Part shown: positions 1-9,336 of the stretch, piece by piece
Layout of the letters: every line of letters begins with the position of its first letter
Position numbering within the stretch: position 1 is the stretch's first letter
NCBI GenBank assembly: GCA_023391415.1
Contig: JAEWAY010000021.1
Coordinates: forward strand, 1-41,098
Origin: Bacteroidota bacterium
GTDB lineage: Bacteria; Bacteroidota; Bacteroidia; Cytophagales; Cytophagaceae
Reading direction: 5' to 3'
Length of the DNA stretch: 41,098 bases
Made by a program: the position numbers and the translations under genes
The notes under the pieces: generated by a model
Databases searched by the model: none
Told to the model about the DNA's origin: nothing
The model's input: only the letters and a program-made list of their open reading frames with translations

Positions 1-2714
1 TATATCATGTTACCAATCTGAATGACTCGGGAGCCGGGTCCTTGCGTGACGCGGTCAGTAAATCGAACCGAATTGTCGTCTTTGATGTAGGAGGAATAAT
101 TCACATCAAAAGCCGTATTGTGGTAAGCGGCAATGTATATATCGCGGGACAGACCGCGCCCGGCGGTGGTATCACGGTATATGGTAATGGTATGGCTTTT
201 AACGCGAGCAATAACATTACCCGGTACATTCGTATCCGTATGGGGAAAAACGGGGACAGCGGTAAAGACGCCCTGTCCATCTCATCCGGGCAGAACAAAA
301 TATTCGACCATGTTTCCATATCCTGGGGCAGAGATGGTACCCTGGATGTAAACGGGTCAGGAATCGACAATCTGACGTTTCAGGATTGTATCATCAGTCA
401 GGGTATCAACAGTAGCAATCACTCTACCGGAGGCCTTTTGCAGAGTGGAAAATGGTCAATGATCCGTTCACTGTATCATAGCAACAAGACAAGAAACCCC
501 AAGGCCAGAGGACAGCACGAATTCATCAACAGTGTTTTGTACAACTGGCGGGAGCATGGTTATATCATGGGCGATACCGAGGGAAAATCGGAGTGCAATC
601 TGATTGGTAATTACTTTATCTATGGTCCTTCCAGCAACTCCAATACGCACATTACCGGTACTACGTCGGCTTTTCATGTATACGCGCGTGACAACTGGAT
701 CGATTCCAACAAAGACGGCGTATTGAACGGAAGCCGGCTTACCAATTATAAAACAGCTACGGTGGTCAATGCTCCCTTTTCTCATCCGGGTGTAAATAAC
801 GTCATGTCTGCTCAGAATGCTCTGCAGCATGTTATTGATCATGTGGGCGCCTCACTGGTACGGGACGCGGTAGATGAAATGCTTATCAGACAGCTGCTGT
901 CTTATGGCAAGGAAGGCAGGATTGTAAACACCGAAGATGACAATGGTATTCCGAATAATGTCGGAACAGTCGCGAATGGAAAAGCGCCTCTGGATACCGA
1001 CAAAGACGGTATGCCTGATGAATGGGAAATTGCCAGAGGACTGAACCCCTTTGCAGCCGATGATAAGGGAGATGATGACAATGACGGATATACCAATATA
1101 GAAGAGTATCTGAGCTGTCTTGTCGGGGAAGGAGATTGTTCACCCGCGACCGGTGGTCCGGCGACACTGACCAAGCAGGGGAGTGGTTCATCGTCGCAGA
1201 CACTGGAAGTGGGACAGGTGATTCAGGGCTTCAGTTTTGCCTGGACTCATGCCAGTACTGTAACAGTTAGCGGATTACCCGCGGGAATTACGGCATCAGT
1301 GAATAACACGGCAAAAACAGTAACCTTTAGCGGCGCGCCCTCGCAGGGTGGTATTTTTGCCTATACCATCACTACGGTGGGTGGCAACCCCAATACATCA
1401 GCCGGTGGTACGTTTACAGTCGCGTTCAGTCAGCCGGCAATCATTACCAAGCATGGCGGAGGCTCATCGTCGCAGACACTGGAAGTCGGCCAGGCGATTC
1501 AGGGCTTCTATTTCGCCTGGGAGCACGCCACGACAGTTACCGTTACAGGTTTGCCGGCCGGCATTAACGCGGTAGTAAACAATACCGCCCGAACGGTTAC
1601 TTTTAGCGGAGCCTCCAGCCAGAGTGGTATATTTACTTATACCATCACTACACAGGGAGGGAAAGTCAACGCGACCCGGGAAGGAACTTTTACAGTAGCA
1701 TTCAATCAGCCGGCGGCCATTATCAAATATGGCGGTGGTTCATCATCACAGACAATTGAAACAGATGAAGAAATTCAGGGTTTTTATTTTGGCTGGGAAA
1801 ACGCGACAACGGTTGCCGTCGCGGGTTTGCCGGCCGGCATTAGCGCGGTAGTAAACAATACCGCCCGGACAGTAACTTTTAGTGGCGCGCCTGCTCAGTC
1901 TGGCACGTATACCTACACGATAACCACACAGGGAGGCAATCCGGATACAATGCGTGAAGGGGTGTTTATCGTCAATGATAAGGCGCCTGTAGACTGTTAT
2001 GGAATAAGAGAAGGTCTTGCCTATCTTGACGCCTGTGGTGTCTGTGTGGGTGGAACCACCGGCTTTGAGGAATGTAGCTCCGGCATGGAGGCGGAAGAAG
2101 CCTGTGAGGTGGAAGGTATCTTGCTTGAAGACCGGAATGAAGGTTTCTCAGGTCTGGGTTATGTAAATACCACGAATATATCCGGAGCCTATGCCAGTTG
2201 GGTATTGCATAGTTCAGCGAGCGGCTCTTATACGATTACGTTTCGTTTTGCCAATGGCGGGGACAACCTGTATCGGGACGCGCGCGTATTGGTGAATGGC
2301 GAGGATAAAGGTACCTTGATATTTCCGCCAACAGGAGTATGGACAAGCTGGGCCAACGCCAGCATCGTATTGAGCCTGTCTTCCGGGATACAGGAACTAA
2401 GACTGGAAGCGCTGACAGAAGGCGGTCTCGCCAATCTGGACCTGCTGTATTTCTCAGAAGGCTTACAGGCTTCCGGCTGTGTCATCACAGGTTTCGCGGA
2501 TAAAACCGATACAGGCACAGGTCATGTATATCCCAATCCGACCTCAGGCATAGTATATATAACCAATACACCCGGCCTCTGGCGTCTGACAGACAGCTTT
2601 GGCGCGGAGCTGCAGTCAGGATCCGGTGAAGCAACGATTGATCTGAGCGCCTATCCGTCCGGAGTCTACCATTTACTTACCGGCGACCGGTCCTGGAAGT
2701 TGATCAGGAGATAA
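1..2714 (+). CDS. PL1-type pectate lyase with Ig-like repeats, CBM and T9SS sorting domain (5' partial)
   Basis: The reading frame is open from base 3, so the gene starts upstream and its signal peptide is missing. The first codons read YHVTNLNDSGAGSLRDAV, the typical start of the right-handed β-helix of Bacteroidota PL1 pectate lyases, followed by IAGQTAPGGGI and FDHVSISWGRDGT, which contains the calcium-site region. PL1 enzymes cleave polygalacturonate by β-elimination. After the helix (to about base 980) come a calcium-binding thrombospondin type 3/EF-hand-like linker (DTDKDGMPDEW and DDDNDGYTNIEEYL, about 995-1120), three 92-residue Ig-like repeats (1161-1975), one cysteine-rich repeat (1992-2075), a CBM6/35-like module (about 2085-2480) and a T9SS type A domain (VYPNPTSG at about 2526 to the stop). 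Probably a surface or secreted pectinase. The fold assignment is confident; the exact substrate (pectate or methylated pectin) is not visible. Confidence 0.88.
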   Translation, partial: YHVTNLNDSGAGSLRDAVSKSNRIVVFDVGGIIHIKSRIVVSGNVYIAGQTAPGGGITVYGNGMAFNASNNITRYIRIRMGKNGDSGKDALSISSGQNKIFDHVSISWGRDGTLDVNGSGIDNLTFQDCIISQGINSSNHSTGGLLQSGKWSMIRSLYHSNKTRNPKARGQHEFINSVLYNWREHGYIMGDTEGKSECNLIGNYFIYGPSSNSNTHITGTTSAFHVYARDNWIDSNKDGVLNGSRLTNYKTATVVNAPFSHPGVNNVMSAQNALQHVIDHVGASLVRDAVDEMLIRQLLSYGKEGRIVNTEDDNGIPNNVGTVANGKAPLDTDKDGMPDEWEIARGLNPFAADDKGDDDNDGYTNIEEYLSCLVGEGDCSPATGGPATLTKQGSGSSSQTLEVGQVIQGFSFAWTHASTVTVSGLPAGITASVNNTAKTVTFSGAPSQGGIFAYTITTVGGNPNTSAGGTFTVAFSQPAIITKHGGGSSSQTLEVGQAIQGFYFAWEHATTVTVTGLPAGINAVVNNTARTVTFSGASSQSGIFTYTITTQGGKVNATREGTFTVAFNQPAAIIKYGGGSSSQTIETDEEIQGFYFGWENATTVAVAGLPAGISAVVNNTARTVTFSGAPAQSGTYTYTITTQGGNPDTMREGVFIVNDKAPVDCYGIREGLAYLDACGVCVGGTTGFEECSSGMEAEEACEVEGILLEDRNEGFSGLGYVNTTNISGAYASWVLHSSASGSYTITFRFANGGDNLYRDARVLVNGEDKGTLIFPPTGVWTSWANASIVLSLSSGIQELRLEALTEGGLANLDLLYFSEGLQASGCVITGFADKTDTGTGHVYPNPTSGIVYITNTPGLWRLTDSFGAELQSGSGEATIDLSAYPSGVYHLLTGDRSWKLIRR
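1161..1975 (+). repeat. Three tandem 276-bp repeats coding He_PIG-like Ig domains
   Basis: The same coding block recurs with an exact 276-base period: the TCA of the GSSSQT motif lies at 1188, 1464 and 1740. Each unit encodes about 92 residues with the pattern GxGSSSQTLEVGQxIQGF, then TVTVxGLPAGI, NNTAxTVTFSGA and YTITTxGG, which resembles putative Ig (He_PIG) domains. Units 1 and 2 are closest. The third has diverged in its first strand (QTIETDEEIQGF). The units probably act as a spacer between the lyase and the binding module. Confidence 0.9.
1992..2075 (+). repeat. Single cysteine-rich DC/CGVC repeat
   Basis: One unit of the pattern DCxG..GxAxxDxCGxCVGGTTG...C. Its four cysteines could form two disulfides. 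It directly precedes the CBM, as the last such unit does in the three following proteins. Confidence 0.75.
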
Positions 2715-2759
2715 TAAAATGTTCTTTTGAATAGATCCGAAAAAGACTTTTAGCTTAAC

Positions 2760-2790
2760 AAATCCCCAAGAAGATATTCCTCGGGGATTT
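2760..2790 (+). terminator. Hairpin terminator after the first lyase gene
   Basis: An 8-bp inverted repeat, AAATCCCC at 2760-2767 and GGGGATTT at 2783-2790, has a 15-nt loop and is followed by a T-rich stretch. It lies 46 bases after the stop and 130 bases before the next start, so the first gene is probably transcribed separately from the second. Confidence 0.6.
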
Positions 2791-2919
2791 TATGTTTATG
2801 GGGTCATGTTTTTTTCATAAAAATGTTACTTCCCGGATTCCGGACTGTATGCGCATCAGGTAAAAAGCGAACTACAGCCTGGTTCGCGGCTGCCTGATAA
2901 AGTTATTAAAACAAAGCAT

Positions 2920-5900
2920 ATGAAGGCAATACGAATTATTTTACTGATTTCGGTTATACTCTCTTCGGGAACGCTCCGGGCACAGAGCCCCGTAGTCAAA
3001 TTTGATATCAATATGAGCGGAAGGCCTGAGCTGGAAACCAATGACCCGAATTATTTCCCGTGGATACCGAATAACGCGGCGAGCGCCTCATTTAGCGCCA
3101 ACGGAGTCACATTTACATTTACCAAAGCCGGAAACAATGGCTCGACATTGCGGGCAGACTGGTATAAGGCAGGCGTGCAGGCTCCGTATTATGCCCGGCT
3201 TGTGTGCGATGGCATGCGGGTAGACGGCGGTGACGCGGGAGCTCAGATTCAGCTTACAATCAGCGGCCTGAGGACAGGTACGCATTCGTTAATGACTTTT
3301 CATAATGGGTTGAGCTCACAGGCATGCAGTCCTCTCGATGTATTGGTAAACGGCAATCTGGTTGTCAATGACCTGCCGATTCCGCTCAGGGCGACATCTA
3401 CGGTAGACGCCGCGGTAAGCTACATTACATTTAACGCTACAGCGGGACAGAATGTCGTGATTACGTTCAGAGCCGAAACCAGTTCATCCGCGCCAGTCAA
3501 GAACGTTTATATCTGCGGAGTAGAGTTGAATACTCCCAATTTTCTTCATCAGGCAAGAGATCCCTATCCGGCAGACGGCGACGCGCATGAAGTCGATCCG
3601 GGTACAGTTACACTACGCTGGACCAAGGCCACAAATGCCGCGTCGCACAGAGTATACTTTGGTACCAGCGAATCGGCCGTGGCCGCTGCCGGTACCGGTT
3701 CTCCGGAGTATAAAGGTACTCAGAGCGCTGCGTCCTATATAGCTTCCGGGCTTGGCAGCAGACAAATGTATTACTGGAGAATCGATGAAGTAACCTCCGG
3801 AGGAGCGGTAACAAAAGGCAATGTCTGGAAATTCCGTCCCCGGCAGCTCGCGTTTCCCGGCGCGGAGGGTTATGGACGATACGCGATCGGCGGACGGGGA
3901 GGCAAAGTAGTGTACGTGACGAATCTGAACGACAGTGGCCCCGGTAGTCTCCGGGAAGCCGTGACAAACGATATTGGTCCCCGGACCATCGTGTTTAATG
4001 TATCAGGAATCATCACCTTGCAGTCACGGCTGGTATTAAGCAATCCTTTTGTAACCATCGCCGGTCAGACAGCCCCCGGCAAAGGTATATGCATTCGTTC
4101 CGCGCCTTTTGGCTTTACCGGCAACGATGTTATTGTACGCCATTTGAGACTGAGGCTGGGCGCTGGTCCTACCTACGATGGCATGGGACAAACCGGAGCC
4201 AATCATAGTATTCTGGATCATTGCTCAATAAGCTGGACCATTGATGAAGCCTATAGTTCCAGAGGTGGCAAGAACATTACCCTTCAGCGTACGCTGATTT
4301 CGGAAGCGCTCAACGCGGCCGGACATGCCAACTATCCGGCGGGTACGGAACATGGCTATGCGGCTACGATTGGCGGTGATGTCGGCAGCTTTCATCACAA
4401 TCTGCTGGCGCATTGCTATGGACGAAACTGGAGTCTGGGCGGAGGGCTGGACGGCAACGCTTATTTCGCGGGAAGACTGGATATTACCAATAACGTAGTT
4501 TACAATTGGGGTTCCAGGGCTACCGACGGCGGAGCGCATGAGCTGAATTTTGTCAATAACTATTATAAGCCGGGAGCAGGAACCACACTTTTTTATGCTC
4601 TGACTATTGATCATGAAGGTACAGGTCTTGGCACACAGCGCGCTTACTTCGCGGGCAATGTAATGCCCGGATATTTTAATGAAAGTAATCAGACAGCAGG
4701 TAGGAGAGCCCGCTATTTCAACGGGGCGCAGAATACCTATGAGACCTTTGTTTCCAAGCCTTTTTTTCCCTCCAATGTAACCACTCAGAGCGCGGCCAAT
4801 GCTTATAAAAGCGTATTGTCCGATGTGGGAGCCAGTCAGCCGGGTCTGGACAATCACGATATACGAATGATCAATGAGACATTCAACGGATCCTATTCTG
4901 TGACAGGAAGCTACACAAAAAAGAAAGGTTTCCCGGATCATCAGAATGACGCGGGCGGATATGAAAGCTATCCGAATACGTCCCGTCCGGCTAATTGGGA
5001 TACGGACAAGGATGGTTTACCCGATTTCTGGGAGCGTATGATTGGTACCAGCCCGAATTCTCCGGCCGGAAATTTTTCAGACTCCAACGCGGATCCGGAT
5101 GGGGACGGATATACCAATCTGGAAGACTATCTGAACTGGATGGCCGAGCCGCGTTACTTTGTCTCCTATGGTGGCAGCCAGGCGATCAATCTGAAAGAAA
5201 TGTTCCGTGGTTTCGGTTCATCCGCTTCGTTTTCCGTGGACAATGTGGAAAACGGAACAGTGAGTATTTCAGGCAATACAGCGACATTCCGTTCCAAAGA
5301 TTGCGGATTCGCGTCATTTACCCTGAAAGCGACTGAGTCTGGTTTTGCCATGTCAAGACCAGTAGGCGTATTTGTAGAATCTGCTACCCCGGGCCAGTGT
5401 TCTCTGAAAAAATATGATTGTGCCGGGGTGGAAAACGGAAGCGCTGTGCTGGATGACTGCGGTCTGTGCGTGGGGGGCAATACCGGACGCGTCGCATGTA
5501 CCGGAGCCATTCAGGGCGAGGATTTTTGTGCCGCTATAGGCATAGAAGAATCCAAAAACGGAGGTTTTATAGGAGAAGCTTATATTAACTTCGATAATGA
5601 GTTAAACTCTTCGGGAGTATGGAATATACTGGCAGACCGGGATATGACAGTAAGCATCGGAGTCCGCTATGCCAATGGAGGTACGACTGCCAGAGGGATG
5701 AATCTTCTGGTCAATGGTACCGTACAGGCTGCGATTACAGGAGCATCCACCGGCGACTGGACGACCTGGCGTGGAGAGTACGTTACGCTCAGTCTTTTGC
5801 GGGGAGTCAACCGGTTGGAGTTACGTTCGCTAAGTGCAGATGGTGGGCCTAATATTGATTTGTTTTCTTATTCGACCGGTGGTCTTACTTTTGCTGGTTG

Positions 5901-6714
5901 TGAAGAAGACTGTCAGGGAGTAGTCGGAGGATCCGCCTTTACGGATGAGTGTGGTGTCTGTGTAGGAGGCACCACGGGAAAGGCCGCGTGTATCCAGGAT
6001 TGTGCCGGTCAATGGGGCGGTACGGCATACAAAGATGACTGTGGCGTATGCGTGGGGGGTGAGACCGGATTTGAAGTTTGTTCGGGTAGCCTCGAGGCGG
6101 AAGAAGCCTGCGATGTTTTGGGGATTATGCTGGAAGATCGCAATGAAGGTTTTTCCGGGGCAGGCTATGTGAATACGGATAATGTAAAAGATGCTTTTGC
6201 AAGCTGGGTATTGCGGAGCTCTTCCGATGGCGCGTATACCCTCAGTTTCCGGTTCGCGAATGGCGGAGGAGACTTGTCCCGTGACGCGAGGGTGCTGATA
6301 AACGGTGAGGATAAAGGTATACTACTGTTCCCACCGACCACGACCTGGACAGACTGGGCTTTTGCGACTATACTGCTTGATTTGCCTTCCGGTATACATG
6401 AGCTTATGCTGGAAGCAGTAACGGATGGTGGTCTTGCCAATCTGGATATACTCTATTTTTCCGAAGGGGTAAGCGATGGAGGTTGTACGATCACCGGGAT
6501 TTCCGGAACAATTCCGGATCAGCATATCAGCGTATATCCAAACCCGACAGCGGGAAACATTTACTGGGAAACAGAAAGAGAATGGGAACTGCTCAATGTG
6601 AGTGGCCTGTCACTGGCGAAAGGATTTGGAACGGGGATAGATCTTGATCGGTACCCGGAAGGAATGTATTTCATTCGTATGGAAGGGCAATTTGTAAAAG
6701 TTATTAAAAAATGA
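2920..6714 (+). CDS. Large multidomain PL1-type pectate lyase with two CBMs and T9SS sorting domain
   Basis: 1264 residues. A Sec signal peptide ends at about residue 21 (TLRAQS). Residues 25-195 form a β-rich domain that may be a malectin- or galactose-binding-like fold (FDINMSGRPE and later VDVLVNG-type strands). Residues about 205-305 look like an FN3-type domain (PGTVTLRWTKATNA, YYWRIDEV). The PL1 β-helix runs from about 310 (FPGAEGYGRYAIGGRGG) to 685, with ILDHCSISWTIDEAYS and RNWSLGGG as active-region motifs. Then come a calcium-binding linker (DTDKDGLPDFW), an Ig-like domain (about 743-822), one cysteine-rich repeat, a CBM6/35-like module (863-994), two more cysteine repeats, a second CBM (about 1060-1188) and the T9SS type A domain (about 1193-1264). 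The stop overlaps the next start (ATGA at 6711-6714), so the two genes are translationally coupled. Role: extracellular pectin depolymerisation. Confidence 0.9.
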   Translation: MKAIRIILLISVILSSGTLRAQSPVVKFDINMSGRPELETNDPNYFPWIPNNAASASFSANGVTFTFTKAGNNGSTLRADWYKAGVQAPYYARLVCDGMRVDGGDAGAQIQLTISGLRTGTHSLMTFHNGLSSQACSPLDVLVNGNLVVNDLPIPLRATSTVDAAVSYITFNATAGQNVVITFRAETSSSAPVKNVYICGVELNTPNFLHQARDPYPADGDAHEVDPGTVTLRWTKATNAASHRVYFGTSESAVAAAGTGSPEYKGTQSAASYIASGLGSRQMYYWRIDEVTSGGAVTKGNVWKFRPRQLAFPGAEGYGRYAIGGRGGKVVYVTNLNDSGPGSLREAVTNDIGPRTIVFNVSGIITLQSRLVLSNPFVTIAGQTAPGKGICIRSAPFGFTGNDVIVRHLRLRLGAGPTYDGMGQTGANHSILDHCSISWTIDEAYSSRGGKNITLQRTLISEALNAAGHANYPAGTEHGYAATIGGDVGSFHHNLLAHCYGRNWSLGGGLDGNAYFAGRLDITNNVVYNWGSRATDGGAHELNFVNNYYKPGAGTTLFYALTIDHEGTGLGTQRAYFAGNVMPGYFNESNQTAGRRARYFNGAQNTYETFVSKPFFPSNVTTQSAANAYKSVLSDVGASQPGLDNHDIRMINETFNGSYSVTGSYTKKKGFPDHQNDAGGYESYPNTSRPANWDTDKDGLPDFWERMIGTSPNSPAGNFSDSNADPDGDGYTNLEDYLNWMAEPRYFVSYGGSQAINLKEMFRGFGSSASFSVDNVENGTVSISGNTATFRSKDCGFASFTLKATESGFAMSRPVGVFVESATPGQCSLKKYDCAGVENGSAVLDDCGLCVGGNTGRVACTGAIQGEDFCAAIGIEESKNGGFIGEAYINFDNELNSSGVWNILADRDMTVSIGVRYANGGTTARGMNLLVNGTVQAAITGASTGDWTTWRGEYVTLSLLRGVNRLELRSLSADGGPNIDLFSYSTGGLTFAGCEEDCQGVVGGSAFTDECGVCVGGTTGKAACIQDCAGQWGGTAYKDDCGVCVGGETGFEVCSGSLEAEEACDVLGIMLEDRNEGFSGAGYVNTDNVKDAFASWVLRSSSDGAYTLSFRFANGGGDLSRDARVLINGEDKGILLFPPTTTWTDWAFATILLDLPSGIHELMLEAVTDGGLANLDILYFSEGVSDGGCTITGISGTIPDQHISVYPNPTAGNIYWETEREWELLNVSGLSLAKGFGTGIDLDRYPEGMYFIRMEGQFVKVIKK
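5416..5499 (+). repeat. Cysteine-rich DC/CGLC repeat before CBM 1
   Basis: One unit (DCAGVENGSAVLDDCGLC, then VGGNTGRVAC) separates the Ig-like domain from the first carbohydrate-binding module. Confidence 0.75.
5908..6081 (+). repeat. Two tandem cysteine-rich repeats between CBM 1 and CBM 2
   Basis: Two units in a row. The first has the GVVGGSAFTDECGVC form and the second the GQWGGTAYKDDCGVC form. The WGG version is the unit that precedes the C-terminal CBM in three of the proteins. Confidence 0.8.
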
Positions 6715-9215
6715 AAATGCTGCTATATATGTCCCGACTATACATTCATATCCTTATGTTTCCCGGAAGCAGAGCAAGAGTTCTGCTGTTTTCACTTGTA
6801 TTATTTTGTGGTAGTACCGTACTTGCTCAGGCTCCGTTTTCAGTTCCGGCCGGGTTGTTCAACCAGGGAAATACAGAATCGTTAGGCCTCCGAAAAGCTC
6901 AGGGGACGGAGACAGTAACCATTTTCAGTCCTTCAGCTGCTACGGATCATTTTAGCAATGGTGTTGTTATGACCGTATTTAAGGATTATCTGTACTGCCA
7001 GTGGCAAAGCTCGGCTACAGATGAGGATTCGCCGGATACCTGGGTTGCCTACAGCCGAAGCAGGGATGGTATCAACTGGTCCGCGCCAATGGAACTGGCA
7101 GAAAGCTACAGTAATGGTTACAGTTCTTCAGGTGGCTGGTGGGTAGCAGGAGATACCCTGGTTGCTTATATCAATATATGGCCGGCCAGTCTTTCGCCGC
7201 GGGGCGGATTTACCTATTACAAAACCAGTGTTGACGGACTAAACTGGTCAGAACTGAAGCCCGTCAGAATGGCTGATGGCAGTTCTATGAACGGGATCTT
7301 TGAACAGGATCCTCATGCTCTTCCGGATGGTCGTATTATCAACGCGGTACATTTTCAGCCCGGTCTGCTTGCCAGACCTGCTTATACCGATGATCCTTCC
7401 GGAGTCAGAGGCTGGAGAACCGGCTCCTATAGCAATATGCCCCGGACAGGAGATGTAAGCAGAGAGATAGAACCCAGCTGGTTTTGGCGCGCTGATGGCG
7501 GTGTTGTCATGATCTTCCGGGATCAGAACGGATCGTATGTCAAGCTGGCCTCACTAAGTATGGACCGTGGTCAGACATGGTCCGCGACGGTTGCCACCAA
7601 TATGCCGGATTCACGTTCGAAACAGAGCGCCGGAAATCTGTCGGACGGAACTGCCTATATAGTCGGTAATCCTGTCAATACCAATCGGAGATCTCCTCTT
7701 GCTGTTGCATTAAGTGCCGATGGACAGAATTTTAATAAAGCCTTTTTGCTGAGGGCAGGCGGAGCCGAGTTGCAGTCTTTACGCTATCCCGGGAGAGCAA
7801 AGACCTTAGGCTATAGTTATCCCAAATCTATGATTCATAACGGATATCTGTATGTGTCCTATTCGGTCAATAAGGAAGATGTACAATACACAAGAGTACC
7901 TGTGTCCGAATTACACCAGATATGTGTCGACGGATCGATCGATCCGTGCAACAGATGTACAGGAGGTGATACTGGCATTGTCCCGTGTACCGGTATTGTT
8001 CAGGCAGAGGACGCGTGTTTGTATGATGGTACAGTCGACAGCAACAATCCGGGCTTTTCGGGAACCGGATTTGTCAATACACCCAATGAAACCGGAGCCC
8101 GCATCTTCTGGACGTTGCATGCCGGTTCAGAGTTGAATACCATGCTCAGTTTTACCTATGCCAACGGAGCCGCGTCAAACAGAGAGGCTTCTTTGTTTGT
8201 AAACGGGAAGCCTGTAGCTACACTTCCTTTTGGCCCAACAGGGGCCTGGACCTCCTGGCACGAACAGACTATTTCGGTATTGCTTAAGGCCGGGATAAAT
8301 ACCGTCGAACTGGTAGCGACTTCAATGAACGGCATTGCCAATCTGGATCGTATTGTGCTGGATGACGCGGATGTACGGCAGGCTGGTTGTGTGGAAGACT
8401 GTAACGGCATAGTTGGTGGTACAGCTTTTAAAGATGAGTGTGGTAATTGTGTCGGCGGAGCTACGGGCCTGGAGGCCTGTGTGGCGGATTGCAACGGTGA
8501 TTGGGGCGGGAGTGCCTATCCGGATGCTTGCGGGGTCTGTGTAGGCGGTACTACCGGTTTTGAGAAATGTGATTCCGGCCTGGAAGCCGAAGAAGCCTGT
8601 GATGTCTCAGGTATTCTTATCGAGGATCGTAATACCGGCTTTTCCGGCTTGGGTTATGTGAATACGGACAATGAGCTTGGCGCTTACGCTTACTGGATGC
8701 TCAGGAGTCAAGCTTCAGGTATATATACCATTACATTTCGGTATGCCAGTAGTGGTGGAGACTTGTCGCGGGATGCCAGAATACTGATCGACGGACAAGA
8801 AGTCGCTTTGCTGGTATTTCCTCCTACCGGTCAATGGACTACCTGGGCCAATGCCACTGTTAATCTTGAACTGGAGGAAGGGGAACATATATTGAGACTT
8901 GAAGCCCTGACCGATGGCGGTCTTGCCAATCTGGATATACTCTATTTTTCCGGGGGGCTGAATGCTTCTTCGTGTATAATTACCTCGCTCGACCAACAGC
9001 CAGATCCAGGTCAGATAAAAATATATCCCAATCCTTCTTCAGAAGTGGTGTATGTATCAGGATATACCGGAGGCTGGCGTCTTTGCAACGCGACAGGTCT
9101 GGAACTGCTCGAGGGGCTGGGAGAAACCAGAATCGATATGTCGGGATATCCGGCTGGAATATACTATCTGATTACAAACAGACAATCATACAAGATTGTA
9201 AGATCCGGGCAATGA
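6711..9215 (+). CDS. Sialidase-like (BNR/Asp-box) β-propeller protein with two CBMs and T9SS sorting domain
   Basis: 834 residues from the ATG that overlaps the previous stop. An ATG at 6756 (MFPGSRARVLLFSLVLF) would give a more normal signal peptide ending STVLAQ and may be the true start. Residues about 60-400 contain Asp-box-like motifs (SRDGINWSAP, SVDGLNWSEL, SMDRGQTWSAT, SADGQNF) plus EQDPHALPDGR and NLSDGTAYIVGNP, typical of the sialidase superfamily six-bladed propeller. Then follow a degenerate cysteine repeat (about 404), a CBM6/35-like module (428-558), two cysteine repeats, a second CBM (about 623-755) and a T9SS type A domain (IYPNPSS, 768-834). It sits between pectate lyases, so a pectin side-chain glycosidase or lyase is more likely than a true sialidase. 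The substrate cannot be read from the sequence. Confidence 0.8.
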   Translation: MKMLLYMSRLYIHILMFPGSRARVLLFSLVLFCGSTVLAQAPFSVPAGLFNQGNTESLGLRKAQGTETVTIFSPSAATDHFSNGVVMTVFKDYLYCQWQSSATDEDSPDTWVAYSRSRDGINWSAPMELAESYSNGYSSSGGWWVAGDTLVAYINIWPASLSPRGGFTYYKTSVDGLNWSELKPVRMADGSSMNGIFEQDPHALPDGRIINAVHFQPGLLARPAYTDDPSGVRGWRTGSYSNMPRTGDVSREIEPSWFWRADGGVVMIFRDQNGSYVKLASLSMDRGQTWSATVATNMPDSRSKQSAGNLSDGTAYIVGNPVNTNRRSPLAVALSADGQNFNKAFLLRAGGAELQSLRYPGRAKTLGYSYPKSMIHNGYLYVSYSVNKEDVQYTRVPVSELHQICVDGSIDPCNRCTGGDTGIVPCTGIVQAEDACLYDGTVDSNNPGFSGTGFVNTPNETGARIFWTLHAGSELNTMLSFTYANGAASNREASLFVNGKPVATLPFGPTGAWTSWHEQTISVLLKAGINTVELVATSMNGIANLDRIVLDDADVRQAGCVEDCNGIVGGTAFKDECGNCVGGATGLEACVADCNGDWGGSAYPDACGVCVGGTTGFEKCDSGLEAEEACDVSGILIEDRNTGFSGLGYVNTDNELGAYAYWMLRSQASGIYTITFRYASSGGDLSRDARILIDGQEVALLVFPPTGQWTTWANATVNLELEEGEHILRLEALTDGGLANLDILYFSGGLNASSCIITSLDQQPDPGQIKIYPNPSSEVVYVSGYTGGWRLCNATGLELLEGLGETRIDMSGYPAGIYYLITNRQSYKIVRSGQ
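8397..8570 (+). repeat. Two tandem cysteine-rich repeats in the sialidase-like protein
   Basis: Two units (DCNGIVGGTAFKDECGNC and DCNGDWGGSAYPDACGVC, each followed by VGG.TG and a final C) join the first and second CBM. A poorer unit (ICVDG, DPCNRCTGGDTG) lies at about 7920-7992. Confidence 0.78.
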
Positions 9216-9336
9216 TTTCTTTTATCCGGATAGTATGTGATGACAATTAAGACCACCATACGTATTCATATACCGCATCTGATCATCCGGTATAGTACAT
9301 TATTAAACAAAGAGTATAACTGAAAACCTCGGAGAT

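Noticed and set aside
1161..1975. Tandem repeats considered as a CRISPR-like array
   Set aside because: The period is 276 bases, the units are coding and in frame, and there are no short repeats with unique spacers.
4225..4941. 238-codon - strand frame inside the second pectate lyase
   Set aside because: Shadow of a well-supported gene in another frame.
9201..9234. ATCCGG and CCGGAT inverted repeat after the sialidase-like gene as a terminator
   Set aside because: Only 6 bp with a long loop overlapping the stop codon and no T tail.
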